Shown here piece after piece: positions 1 to 7,051 of a stretch of 15,043 nt of DNA (positions within the stretch are counted from its first letter, which is position 1; each line of letters starts with the position of its first letter). This stretch comes from CAZNYG01 sp964577205 (GTDB lineage: Bacteria > Elusimicrobiota > Endomicrobiia > Endomicrobiales > CAIRNS01). Where the stretch lies: positions 1-15,043 of the forward strand of contig CAZNYG010000051.1 in NCBI GenBank assembly GCA_964577205.1. The letters run 5' to 3'. A model generated the notes under the pieces. It was given only the letters and a program-made list of their open reading frames with translations, was not told where the DNA came from and searched no databases. The translations under genes and the position numbers were made by a program.

Positions 1-2847
1 GGAAAGATCGGCCTTGGCACGACGAACCCGTCCGGTAATCTGCACGTGAACGATGCCGCGGATACCGCCTCGATTTACATATCGGGATCACAAACTGATT
101 ACATCAACGCGGGGATATTCATGCAGGCGCGGACGTCGGAGAACTACCGCGGCCTGGGCGTGTTCATGCACGATCTAAACGGCGAGACGCAGTGGTTTGC
201 CGGGCGTCCCTATGAAGCAAGCGACCGGTACATTATCGCGCGTTCAACCGATCTTGCCGATCCTTCTTCGGAAACGGCCCAGAACACTCACGCGCTGATG
301 ACGGTGACCGATGGAGGCAAAGTGGGTATAGGAGCCACCAACCCTTCCGAACGCCTGGAAGTCGCAGGCAACATCCGCAACATTGGCTACGGCCTTGCCA
401 CCAGTTCCATCACCTTCGCCGATGGGACGGTGATGAAGACGGCGGCGACCGGCTCAAATGTCCTGAACAGCACCAACACCTGGACCGCTCCGCAGACGTT
501 CGCGTCAACCGTAACATTAATGGGAAACATATTTCTGGACAATACCACCTTAGAGACAGGAGCCATTTACAAAGGCGGGGCCATATTCATGCACGATTAT
601 CATCCCGCCGGGACGTCGGGACACAATGTTTTCGTCGGCGAGGATGCGGGCAGCTTTGATTTGACAGGAACAGCGGGAGATCAGTCGAGTTATAATACGG
701 CGATAGGCTATACATCTCTTCAGCAGCTTACTTACGGGTACTCAAATGCGGCGGTTGGAGATGGATCTCTGTATTACAATACAAACGGATGTGAGAATAC
801 TGCCCTGGGTTCCTCCGCTGCCCGAAGGAATGTAGGCGGATCTGACAATACTGCGATCGGATCAGGCGCGTTAGCCTATAACGAATCAGGAACGTTCAAT
901 ACTGGGGTAGGCGCGTTTGCCGGACGTGGGACGGAAGGCAATTCATATTCAAGAAACAGTCTTTTCGGCGCTTATTCAGGAGAAGCTCTTTCGACTGGTT
1001 CCAACAATATTTTTATGGGCTACGGTTCAGGCTATAACATAACATCCGGAGCGAATAATGTGGTCATTGGCTATGATATACCCGCCCCCAGCCCGACGGG
1101 AAACTACCAGCTGGTCATCGGTTCCCCGACATTCATGTACGGCAACATCGACACAAAACGCATAGGCTTTGGCACCACCAACCCCTCGGAACGCCTCGAA
1201 GTCGCGGGCAACATCCGCAACATCGGCTACGGCCTCGCCACCAGCTCAATAACCTTCGCGGACGGGACGGTGCAGACAACGGCGGCGACCGGCTCAAATG
1301 TTCTGAACAGCACCAACACCTGGACGGCTCCGCAGGTGTTTGTTTCTACAAGCATTAGCGTAAAAAACATATCGCTTCCTGAAACGACCAACAGCCAGAC
1401 CGGCATTATGTTTAAAAACGGGCTTCCCTTCATTCACGATTATATCGCGCCAGGTTCTAATGGGAGAAATATATTCATGGGGTACGGAACAGGTAATTTC
1501 GGCATGGACATTGAAGGCGGCAGCGCGGGCCTTTCAAGCTTGAATGTCGGTATCGGCTACCGTGCGCTGGCAAACATTTACCAGGGTTACAATAACGTGG
1601 CGGTAGGCTGGGCCCTGGAGCTGCTAACCGATGGATACAGCAATGTCGCGATAGGAAAGCATGCTTTACGGAACCTGGTTACCGGTGACAACAATGTCGG
1701 CATCGGCTTGGACGCGGGATATTATAACAGCATTGGGAATGAAAACACGATAGTGGGCGCCGAGGCCGGATTGGGAACGACCGGCAATTCATTTTACGCC
1801 AACAGTCTTTTCGGATTTTCTGCGGGCAACGGATTGACGACCGGATCGGGGAACATCCTCCTGGGATGGTGGGCGGGGAGCTTTCTTACCAGCGGGGAAA
1901 GTAATATCGTGATCGGCAACGACGCGGATGTGCCTGATCCCGCGGGCAGCTATCAGGTAGTCATAGGCTCGGCGAATTTCTTTTACGGCAATATGGAAAG
2001 CGGGAAGATCGGCATCGGCGAGACAGCTCCGCAAGCGCGTTTGCATATTAAGGCTCCCACAGCGTCCATGTCAGGCCTGGTACTGCAGTCGTCTGACGAT
2101 GATGGAACAAATCATCTGATCGACGCTCGTCTAGAGAATGGCACGTTGATGTCATTCATGGACGTTTCCGGACTATGGAACATAGGGAATGCGGAGGACA
2201 CGTGGGCATCTCTCGCGATATGTCCAACCTCTAATAGTAACTGGTGCGCAGGTTTGGAAATACTTCCTGGTTCGACCCACCTGGCGTCCTTGATACATGT
2301 TAAAGACAAAACCGATAAAGATGCCTTTGTGGTTACCGCTGACGGAAAAGTCGGCGTCGGCACCTCGAACCCTGGAACGTACAAACTGTACGTCAGCTCC
2401 AATTTGTATGTCAACAGCGCGTATTGCCGCAAGAACGGGGGAGCCAATACCTGGATAATTTCTTCCGACCGGCGTCTTAAAAAAAACGTAGCCACCATAG
2501 AAGATCCGCTTGACAAAATGCTGCGGTTACACGGCGTCACTTATCAATGGAAGGATCCGGCTAAACATAGTGACATGTCAGGCGTATATATGGGTATGAT
2601 AGCTCAGGAAGTGGAAGATGTGTTTCCTGAATGGATCGATACCGATCCCGAAACGGGTTACAAAATGCTGGGCTATATCGGATTTGAAGGCCTTGCCGTG
2701 GAAAGCATGCGCGCGCTGAAGGATGAAAACAACGCGTTGCGAGCAGAGCTGAACGCCCTTAAAACGAAGAATGATCAGATCACTCAAGACATAAACTCCC
2801 TGAAACAGTCGCTGCAAGCGATCAACCAAAAACTAAGTACCCAATAA
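1..2847 (+). CDS. Repeat-rich tail-fibre/adhesin-like protein with C-terminal peptidase S74 (intramolecular chaperone) domain, 5' partial
   Basis: The frame is open from base 1 and the first codons already encode a family repeat (GKIGLGTTNPSGNLHV), so the ATG at 46 is internal and the true start is upstream. Five copies of the 'GKxGIGTxNPxxxLxV' motif begin near 1, 316, 1156, 2002 and 2344. Two blocks of short 'N-x-A-x-G-x-x-x-L' repeats (about 619-1080 and 1465-1915) resemble YadA-type head repeats. The C-terminus starts at SSDRRLKKN (2461-2487) and matches the S74 domain known from endosialidase tail spikes. There, a Ser and a Lys five residues later form the autocleavage dyad; here they are Ser at 2464-2466 and Lys at 2479-2481. 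The protein ends in a heptad-rich coiled coil (about 2710-2835), typical of a trimerising chaperone. Inference: a trimeric extracellular fibre or adhesin that releases its chaperone by self-cleavage. No other phage genes are visible, so a phage tail fibre is possible but not shown. Confidence 0.8.
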   Translation, partial: GKIGLGTTNPSGNLHVNDAADTASIYISGSQTDYINAGIFMQARTSENYRGLGVFMHDLNGETQWFAGRPYEASDRYIIARSTDLADPSSETAQNTHALMTVTDGGKVGIGATNPSERLEVAGNIRNIGYGLATSSITFADGTVMKTAATGSNVLNSTNTWTAPQTFASTVTLMGNIFLDNTTLETGAIYKGGAIFMHDYHPAGTSGHNVFVGEDAGSFDLTGTAGDQSSYNTAIGYTSLQQLTYGYSNAAVGDGSLYYNTNGCENTALGSSAARRNVGGSDNTAIGSGALAYNESGTFNTGVGAFAGRGTEGNSYSRNSLFGAYSGEALSTGSNNIFMGYGSGYNITSGANNVVIGYDIPAPSPTGNYQLVIGSPTFMYGNIDTKRIGFGTTNPSERLEVAGNIRNIGYGLATSSITFADGTVQTTAATGSNVLNSTNTWTAPQVFVSTSISVKNISLPETTNSQTGIMFKNGLPFIHDYIAPGSNGRNIFMGYGTGNFGMDIEGGSAGLSSLNVGIGYRALANIYQGYNNVAVGWALELLTDGYSNVAIGKHALRNLVTGDNNVGIGLDAGYYNSIGNENTIVGAEAGLGTTGNSFYANSLFGFSAGNGLTTGSGNILLGWWAGSFLTSGESNIVIGNDADVPDPAGSYQVVIGSANFFYGNMESGKIGIGETAPQARLHIKAPTASMSGLVLQSSDDDGTNHLIDARLENGTLMSFMDVSGLWNIGNAEDTWASLAICPTSNSNWCAGLEILPGSTHLASLIHVKDKTDKDAFVVTADGKVGVGTSNPGTYKLYVSSNLYVNSAYCRKNGGANTWIISSDRRLKKNVATIEDPLDKMLRLHGVTYQWKDPAKHSDMSGVYMGMIAQEVEDVFPEWIDTDPETGYKMLGYIGFEGLAVESMRALKDENNALRAELNALKTKNDQITQDINSLKQSLQAINQKLSTQ
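316..501 (+). repeat. Internal module repeat, copy A of the S74 protein
   Basis: This segment and 1156-1341 align without gaps at an offset of exactly 840 bp. In the central 120 bp (361-480 against 1201-1260 and on) I count about 13 differences, most of them synonymous. The encoded peptide from SERLEVAG through TFADGTV is identical in both copies, as is TAATGSNVLNSTNTWTAPQ. The TWTAPQ-type motif is common in phage tail-fibre modules. Confidence 0.9.
1156..1341 (+). repeat. Internal module repeat, copy B of the S74 protein
   Basis: Partner of copy A at 316-501. The similarity continues more weakly downstream (HDY..PG..G.N.F.G, YadA-like repeats, then SYQ/NYQ-V-VIGS..F.YGN), so the duplicated module is about 280 residues long, not only this strongly conserved core. 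Confidence 0.9.
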
Positions 2848-2878
2848 CCCCGAAGTTAAGTATAATTCAGGGTATTCA

Positions 2879-2963
2879 GGTGTCAGACTTGCATTTGTTG
2901 CATTAATAATCAAAGGAGAAAATGATGCCACGACATCCCCGTGTTCATGCGCCCGGCCTTCTG
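2879..2963 (+). pseudogene. Truncated duplicate of the RAYT transposase 5' end
   Basis: The 85 bp here repeat, with a small indel, the left end and first 13 codons of the intact transposase at 2975-3065. They contain the GGTGTCAGACTTG terminal motif, a similar leader with AAAGGAG (2912-2918), and ATG at 2925 followed by codons for MPRHPRVHAPGLL. The similarity stops at 2963. The reading frame then runs into the intact element's left terminal repeat and stops at TGA 2991-2993, leaving a 22-codon ORF. This looks like the remnant of an older copy into which, or beside which, the intact element was placed. Confidence 0.85.
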
Positions 2964-2967
2964 CAAT

Positions 2968-2995
2968 CAACCCCGGTGTCAGACTTGCTTTGATT
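2968..2995 (+). repeat. Left terminal inverted repeat of the RAYT element
   Basis: The core is CCCCGGTGTCAGACTTGCTT, and it pairs with the right end at 3879-3907. The same GGTGTCAGACTTG core also occurs at 2879-2891 in front of the truncated copy. Confidence 0.8.
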
Positions 2996-3026
2996 GCATT
3001 AACATCCGTAGTAAAAGGAGAAATAA

Positions 3027-3884
3027 ATGCCGAGACATCCCCGAGTTCACGCGCCCGGCCTTCTGTATCATGTCATCGTGCGAGGGAATAACAAGCAGGT
3101 TGTGTTCAGCGGCGACGACGATTATCGTTTGTTTCAGAAAGTCCTTGCCGGGACTGCGGAAAAGTACCCGTTCCTGCTGTACGCGTACGCTCTGATGCCG
3201 AACCATGTTCACCTGATGATAGAAGTCGGCGAGGAGCCTCTCTCCCGCGTCATGCAATCCATGCTGACATCGTTTGTGCGTTCGATAAACAAAAAGCATG
3301 AGCGTATCGGGCATTTGTTCCAAGGCAGGTATAAGGCCATCGTGTGTGGAAAAGATTCGTATGCCATGGAGTTGGTGCGGTACATTCATCTGAACCCGGT
3401 TCGGGCGGGGATCGTCACGGCTCCTGAGGAATGGCGATGGAGCGGCCACGGGGAATACGCAGGCACAGATTCGACAAGTATAATTTCTCCCCAAATTGTC
3501 CGGGAACTGTTTGGCGATGGAGAACAGGGATACGGAAGATATGTCGAATTTCTTCATGATGGGATGGGAAAGCAATATGAGGAGAAGTTCCACCCCGGCG
3601 AAGCACATCCGTTTTTGGGGGCTGCGGTCCTGGAACACAGTGTCCAGTGCGATGTCAGAGGTGTCAAATTGTCGCTTGACGAGATATGCGCGCAGATATG
3701 CCGTAATTCCGGGATCAGCGAACAGGTGTTTAAAAAAAAGAGATCCATTCGTCAAGCGGGTCGGGCCCGGAGGGAGTTTATCAACAAGGCTGTTCGGGAA
3801 CATGGGTACAGGAATAATGAGGTGGCAGGGTATCTCGGGTGCAATCCTTCTTCGATAACCAGAGCCATGGGTAAAAGCAATTAA
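3027..3884 (+). CDS. REP-associated tyrosine transposase (RAYT, IS200/Y1_Tnp HUH family)
   Basis: This 285-residue protein has the Y1 transposase fold signature. The N-terminus HAPGLLYHVIVRGNNKQ is typical. The HUH motif is H60-x-H62 in MPNHVHLMIE. GHLFQGRYKAI is at about 95-105, followed by LVRYIHLNPVRAG at about 116-128. Tyr119 in RYIHLNP is the likely nucleophile; Tyr112 is the alternative. The C-terminal part (about 245-285) resembles a helix-turn-helix ending in NPSSITRAMGKSN, as in longer members of the family. ATG 3027 is preceded by AAGGAG at 3015-3020 with a 6-nt spacer. The family nicks and joins single-stranded DNA at hairpin-forming repeats, and the flanking inverted repeats here are the likely substrates. 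The stop codon lies inside the right terminal repeat. No frameshift or missing catalytic residue is seen, so the protein may be active. Confidence 0.9.
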   Translation: MPRHPRVHAPGLLYHVIVRGNNKQVVFSGDDDYRLFQKVLAGTAEKYPFLLYAYALMPNHVHLMIEVGEEPLSRVMQSMLTSFVRSINKKHERIGHLFQGRYKAIVCGKDSYAMELVRYIHLNPVRAGIVTAPEEWRWSGHGEYAGTDSTSIISPQIVRELFGDGEQGYGRYVEFLHDGMGKQYEEKFHPGEAHPFLGAAVLEHSVQCDVRGVKLSLDEICAQICRNSGISEQVFKKKRSIRQAGRARREFINKAVREHGYRNNEVAGYLGCNPSSITRAMGKSN

Positions 3885-3907
3885 AGCAAGTCTGACACCG
3901 GGGGTTG
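3879..3907 (-). repeat. Right terminal inverted repeat of the RAYT element
   Basis: Reverse complement of 2968-2995, with the core AAGCAAGTCTGACACCGGGG. It includes the transposase stop codon (3882-3884). A partial direct repeat of its outer part (TGACACCGGGGGTT) follows at 3906-3919. Confidence 0.8.
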
Positions 3908-3934
3908 ACACCGGGGGTTAGGGGTTGGCTGGGG
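3900..3934 (+). other. Putative G-quadruplex tract at the element/promoter junction
   Basis: Four G-runs of at least four bases lie on the + strand: 3900-3904, 3913-3917, 3921-3924 and 3931-3934. They are separated by 8, 3 and 6 nt. Two runs belong to the transposase element's repeats. The last loop contains the -24 box of the sigma-54 promoter candidate. Folding is a prediction only. Confidence 0.4.
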
Positions 3935-3941
3935 ATTTGCA
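3925..3941 (+). promoter_or_regulatory. Sigma-54 (-24/-12) promoter candidate for the flagellar operon
   Basis: The sequence TTGGCTGGGGATTTGCA matches the sigma-54 consensus TTGGCACGNNNNTTGCA at all defined positions except two. The invariant GG (3927-3928) and GC (3939-3940) are separated by exactly 10 nt. The predicted start is near 3952, about 25 nt before the fliM GTG, which leaves room for its Shine-Dalgarno sequence. Sigma-54 control of switch and export genes is known in several flagellar hierarchies. Confidence 0.7.
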
Positions 3942-3976
3942 TTTATTTTTGTTGGTGTACTGCGTGGAGGGTTTAG

Positions 3977-4945
3977 GTGACCGACAAGATCTTATCAGAT
4001 GATGAATTGAAGGCGCTATTTTCTGTGGCATCTTCGTTGCCGGGGGGCGGGGATACTGCTATAGCCGCAAAGGAGGCGCGGAATTACGACTTCAAAAATC
4101 CGCGTCTTTTCATAAATGAGCATACTCGCACGCTGGAAGCGATCTACCAGGATTTTGCGGGAGCGGCCAGCGCCGTGCTTACAACTTATTTCGGCATACC
4201 TGCACAAATAGTCGTCCATTCAATAAAGGAACAGCGCTACACCGAGTATTTCAGCGGCCTGGCGGAGACCGTCTTTCTAAACTACTTCCAGGTTACCCCC
4301 AGCGGCAAACTGGGGCTGTTGGAATGGAGTAACGATCTCGCGCTTGCTATGGTTGACAAGATCCTTGGCGGGGAAGGGAAACCGGCGCGTACCAGGCCTC
4401 TCAGCGCGATAGAGCTGGAGATCATGAAAGAGCCGGTCGGGAAGATCCTTGAGAACATGAGCTTTTCCTGGAAAAGGAAAGTGGACCGCATAGGCTTTGA
4501 AATAGACAAAGCCGCGGTATCTCCTTCCCAGCTGCCCGCGGGGCTGAGCGATATCGAAGGCGAAAAAGTATTCGTCGTCCACTGCGAGATGAAGCTCGGC
4601 CTCAGCATCGGCGAAATGAAGATATGCGTACCGCAGAGTTCGTTGAAGGCTTTCGCGGCGGAACTGATCGCGCCGACAGGGAAGGGCAAGCTCGCGTTCA
4701 AGGCGGCTCATATCACCCAGTCGAACCTGGATGAAGTCCCTCTTTCGGTCAGCGCTTTCATGGGCGAAGTGCCGGTAACCATCGGCGAATTCCTCAAGCT
4801 GCAGAAGGGCGACGTCATTCCCATCATCAAGATCAACGAGAACGTGGAGCTCAAGGTCTGCAACGCGGCGAAGATCACCGCGCGCCTGGGCCGCGTAAAG
4901 AACAATAAGGCTATCCAGGTCGTATCGGTAACACCGCTGCCATAG
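3977..4945 (+). CDS. fliM: Flagellar motor switch protein FliM
   Basis: A 322-residue C-ring protein, close to the usual FliM length. It transmits CheY binding into switching of rotation direction. The N-terminal LSDDELKALF (about 6-15) corresponds to the CheY-binding segment usually written LSQDEIDALL. The CheC-like middle domain shows YDFKNPRLF...RTLEAIYQDFA, ILGGEG and LSAIELEIMK. The C-terminal SpoA domain begins at about VPLSVSAFMGEVPVTIGEFLKLQKGDVI. The start is GTG at 3977, supported by GGAGGG at 3966-3971 with a 5-nt spacer. It is the first gene of the flagellar run, just after a sigma-54 promoter candidate, and fliN follows as the second SpoA switch protein. Confidence 0.95.
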   Translation: MTDKILSDDELKALFSVASSLPGGGDTAIAAKEARNYDFKNPRLFINEHTRTLEAIYQDFAGAASAVLTTYFGIPAQIVVHSIKEQRYTEYFSGLAETVFLNYFQVTPSGKLGLLEWSNDLALAMVDKILGGEGKPARTRPLSAIELEIMKEPVGKILENMSFSWKRKVDRIGFEIDKAAVSPSQLPAGLSDIEGEKVFVVHCEMKLGLSIGEMKICVPQSSLKAFAAELIAPTGKGKLAFKAAHITQSNLDEVPLSVSAFMGEVPVTIGEFLKLQKGDVIPIIKINENVELKVCNAAKITARLGRVKNNKAIQVVSVTPLP

Positions 4946-4991
4946 AAATTTAAATGAGACGTGGTTGCACGGGGACACAAGAACGCCTTTG

Positions 4992-4998
4992 AAAGAGG
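4992..4998 (+). promoter_or_regulatory. Ribosome binding site that decides the fliN start
   Basis: AAAGAGG lies 5 nt before ATG 5004. The in-frame TTG at 4965, which would add 13 residues, has no comparable site. This favours ATG 5004. Confidence 0.6.
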
Positions 4999-5003
4999 TT
5001 TTT

Positions 5004-5423
5004 ATGAATGATGAAATGAATCAGAGCGCGGCGCCCGGCGCCGGCGACGAAGAAGCGTTGAAACAGCAGTTGAGCGGCGCTGCCGGCGGCGTTCCGGCAC
5101 CGGAAGGCCCCGAGGCGCATCCGGTCGAGTTCGCCCCTCTGGAATCCCAGGCGGCGAAACCCGAGATCAATTTCAGCCTGCTGATGGATGTCTCTCTCAA
5201 GATCAGCGTCCAGCTGGGCGACAGCAAAGTGCTCGTCAAAGACCTGCTGAAAATGGGCCAGGGATCGGTCGTCGAGCTGAACAAAACAACGAACGAGCCC
5301 GTCGAAATAATGGTCAACGGCAAGCCGTTCGCCAAAGGCGAGATCGTAGTTATTGAAGACAATTTCGGGGTCCGCATTACGGAGATCGCCAGCCCGCAGG
5401 AGAGGATGAACAGTATCCAATGA
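5004..5423 (+). CDS. fliN: Flagellar motor switch protein FliN
   Basis: A 139-residue protein from ATG 5004. A disordered acidic, Ala/Pro/Gly-rich N-terminus (about 1-52) precedes a SpoA domain (about 56-131) with typical FliN motifs: LLMDVSLKISVQLG, VKDLLKMGQGSVVELNK, PVEIMVNGKPFAKGEIVVIEDNFGVRI. With FliM it forms the lower C-ring, which switches rotation and docks the export ATPase complex through FliH. Its TGA overlaps the fliO ATG (ATGA, 5420-5423), so the two are probably translationally coupled. A longer TTG start at 4965 is possible but less well supported. Confidence 0.95.
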   Translation: MNDEMNQSAAPGAGDEEALKQQLSGAAGGVPAPEGPEAHPVEFAPLESQAAKPEINFSLLMDVSLKISVQLGDSKVLVKDLLKMGQGSVVELNKTTNEPVEIMVNGKPFAKGEIVVIEDNFGVRITEIASPQERMNSIQ

Positions 5424-6299
5424 ACCAGACCGCCAAAAACACACTATTCTTCACGTCAGTTCTCGCGCTGGTAACGGCGGGCAGCGTGTTCTCCGCCGTC
5501 CGCAGCAACGACCGGCCGAGCGAGATCTCCGGGCCTGTTCTCATGGAACAGTCGGCTGGCGGCCCGGTGGATAAGGCTCCGGGGAACACATCAGGGGACG
5601 CTTCGCCGGCATCCGGTGAAAAGCATGTCTCTCCCGAAACCGCGCCGGCCAAAGTAAAACCATCAGTGCCGCCTGTGTTCGAGGAGCGGAAGAACCGCCC
5701 TGCCGACGATGAAGGCCGCGCGCGCCTGAAAAACATAGACGCTGCTGCTGTTTCCGACGGCGAGCGTGCCGGGCTGCTCCTTGAGAAATCGCAGGAGTCT
5801 TCATTATCAGCCGCGCCGGCGGCAAGTACCGACGCGGCCACCGAGCAGACGGGTGTGGAAGAACTGGTGTATGAAGATCCAGCGTCACGGGATCGGCCGA
5901 GCCTTATCCTCGCGGTATTCCGCGTGCCTCTATGGTCTCCTTCTATTCACCCCAATCGTTCTTTCCCTTGCAGCGGTCGCGGGCTGCGTAGTCCTGTGCG
6001 GTTTCGGACTGAAAAAATTCATGGACAAACGTTCATCGTTCACATTCAAGCAGCCGCTGGTGAACGTGCTCAGCCAGACGTATCTCGGCCCTCGGAAAAC
6101 GATCTATGTCGTAGAGGTCATGGGAAAGATACTGGTGCTGGGCGCGACGGAAGGGAATATACAGATGCTTACTGAAATGGATCCGGCGATCCTGGAAAAA
6201 ACACTGAAGGAAAAGAAGATCGAACCTCCTGCACCCGGACGGCAGCCATCCTCCGGTTTCAAAGGATACCTGAACGCGGTCCTGGAGCGGTTCAAATGA
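5420..6299 (+). pseudogene. fliO: Flagellar export protein FliO, frameshifted (real or assembly error)
   Basis: Two overlapping frames together make one FliO. The first (ATG 5420) encodes a signal-like hydrophobic N-terminus (NTLFFTSVLALVTAGSVFSA) and a long Pro/Ala/Ser-rich periplasmic-type stretch. After about 5890 it becomes nonsensical and stops at 6175. The second frame (one base later) supplies the transmembrane segment (LYGLLLFTPIVLSLAAVAG, from 5928) and the FliO domain (VNVLSQTYLGPRKTIYVVEVMGKILVLGATEGNIQML), ending at TGA 6297-6299. The shift lies at about 5885-5930 and amounts to one extra base or two missing. Removing one base gives an intact 292-residue protein. Flanking ATGA overlaps with fliN and fliP fit an originally intact gene. 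FliO assists assembly of the FliP/Q/R gate. No slippery heptamer is evident, so programmed frameshifting is not supported. Confidence 0.8.
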
Positions 6300-7051
6300 T
6301 ATATCGGAAGATACGGTTCCTCTGCCTGTCCGCCGCCGTCACGGCCCTGTGCGCGGTTCCGTCGTGGGCGGCTCCGCTGGCCGCCGAGATCGGCAATGCC
6401 GTAAGCGGCTCGACGTCTCCGGCGCGTATTTCCTCCACGCTGCAGATCATGCTTCTCCTGACGGTGCTGTCACTGGCGCCGTCGATCCTTGTCATGATGA
6501 CGTCGTTCACGCGGATCATCGTGATCCTTTCATTTCTTCGCCAGGCCATGTCGCTGCAGAACATGCCTCCCAACCAGGTCGTCATAGGCATAGCCCTTTT
6601 CCTGACGTTTTTCGTGATGGCTCCAACCTGGAACCAGGTAAACGCCACCGCGTTGAAGCCGTACATGGCCGGCGAGATATCGAGCGCCGCGGCGTACGAA
6701 CGCGGCATCGCGCCGGTGCGCCAGTTCATGCTGCGACAGACGAGGAAAAAGGACCTGGCGCTGTTCATCCATCTCGCGAAACTGAACAAGCCGAAGAGCG
6801 TCAGGGAAGTCCCGACGTACGTCATTATCCCCGCGTTCATCATAAGCGAGCTGAAAACCGCGTTCGAGATAGGGTTCATGCTGTTCATCCCTTTCATGGT
6901 CATAGACATGATCGTCGCGAGCGTCCTGATGGCGATGGGCATGATGATGATACCGCCCATGATATTTTCGCTGCCGTTCAAGGTGCTGCTGTTCGTCCTG
7001 GTTGACGGCTGGTATCTCCTGATGCGCGGCATCGTGCTGAGTTTCCATTAA
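6296..7051 (+). CDS. fliP: Flagellar type III export gate protein FliP
   Basis: A 251-residue inner-membrane protein. A cleavable signal peptide (about 1-25, ending VPSWAAP) is followed by family motifs: LSLAPSILVMMTSFTRIIVILSFLRQA, NQVVIGIALFLTFFVM and, after a hydrophilic periplasmic segment, TYVIIPAFIISELKTAFEIGF, FIPFMVIDMIVASVLMAMGM and LPFKVLLFVLVDGW. The length is typical. FliP builds the helical export-gate core together with FliQ and FliR. The ATG overlaps the fliO stop (ATGA at 6296-6299), indicating coupling. The gene ends with TAA, followed at once by a 12-bp palindrome and then a 140-bp spacer before fliQ, which is unusual for fliP/fliQ. Confidence 0.97.
   Translation: MIYRKIRFLCLSAAVTALCAVPSWAAPLAAEIGNAVSGSTSPARISSTLQIMLLLTVLSLAPSILVMMTSFTRIIVILSFLRQAMSLQNMPPNQVVIGIALFLTFFVMAPTWNQVNATALKPYMAGEISSAAAYERGIAPVRQFMLRQTRKKDLALFIHLAKLNKPKSVREVPTYVIIPAFIISELKTAFEIGFMLFIPFMVIDMIVASVLMAMGMMMIPPMIFSLPFKVLLFVLVDGWYLLMRGIVLSFH

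Larger units (their letters stand above)
2968..3907 (+). mobile_element. RAYT (Y1 HUH transposase) element with inverted ends
   Basis: The element is bounded by a left end at 2968-2995 and a right end at 3879-3907 that are reverse complements over about 28 nt, with one single-base difference and one extra G in the right copy. It encodes one REP-associated tyrosine transposase. There is no obvious target-site duplication, as expected for single-strand HUH transposition. I infer the boundaries from the inverted repeats; the true cleavage sites may differ by a few bases. Confidence 0.7.

Noticed and set aside
2861..2866. Perfect TATAAT before the truncated transposase copy
   Set aside because: No acceptable -35 box lies 16-18 bp upstream, so a lone -10 match is not enough.
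2979..3911. Long antisense ORF across the transposase
   Set aside because: It mirrors the RAYT coding sequence, and its product has no recognisable domain and begins and ends in the element's repeats. The + strand protein has clear HUH motifs.
4277..4978. Antisense ORF over fliM
   Set aside because: Shadow of fliM; no ribosome binding site or family signature.
5880..5935. Programmed ribosomal frameshifting in fliO
   Set aside because: No slippery heptamer, stop-codon context or downstream pseudoknot is evident; an indel or sequencing error is simpler.
6349..7005. + strand ORF in another frame of fliP
   Set aside because: The product is rich in His/Arg/Asp with no hydrophobic pattern, and fliP itself is unmistakable in the overlapping frame.
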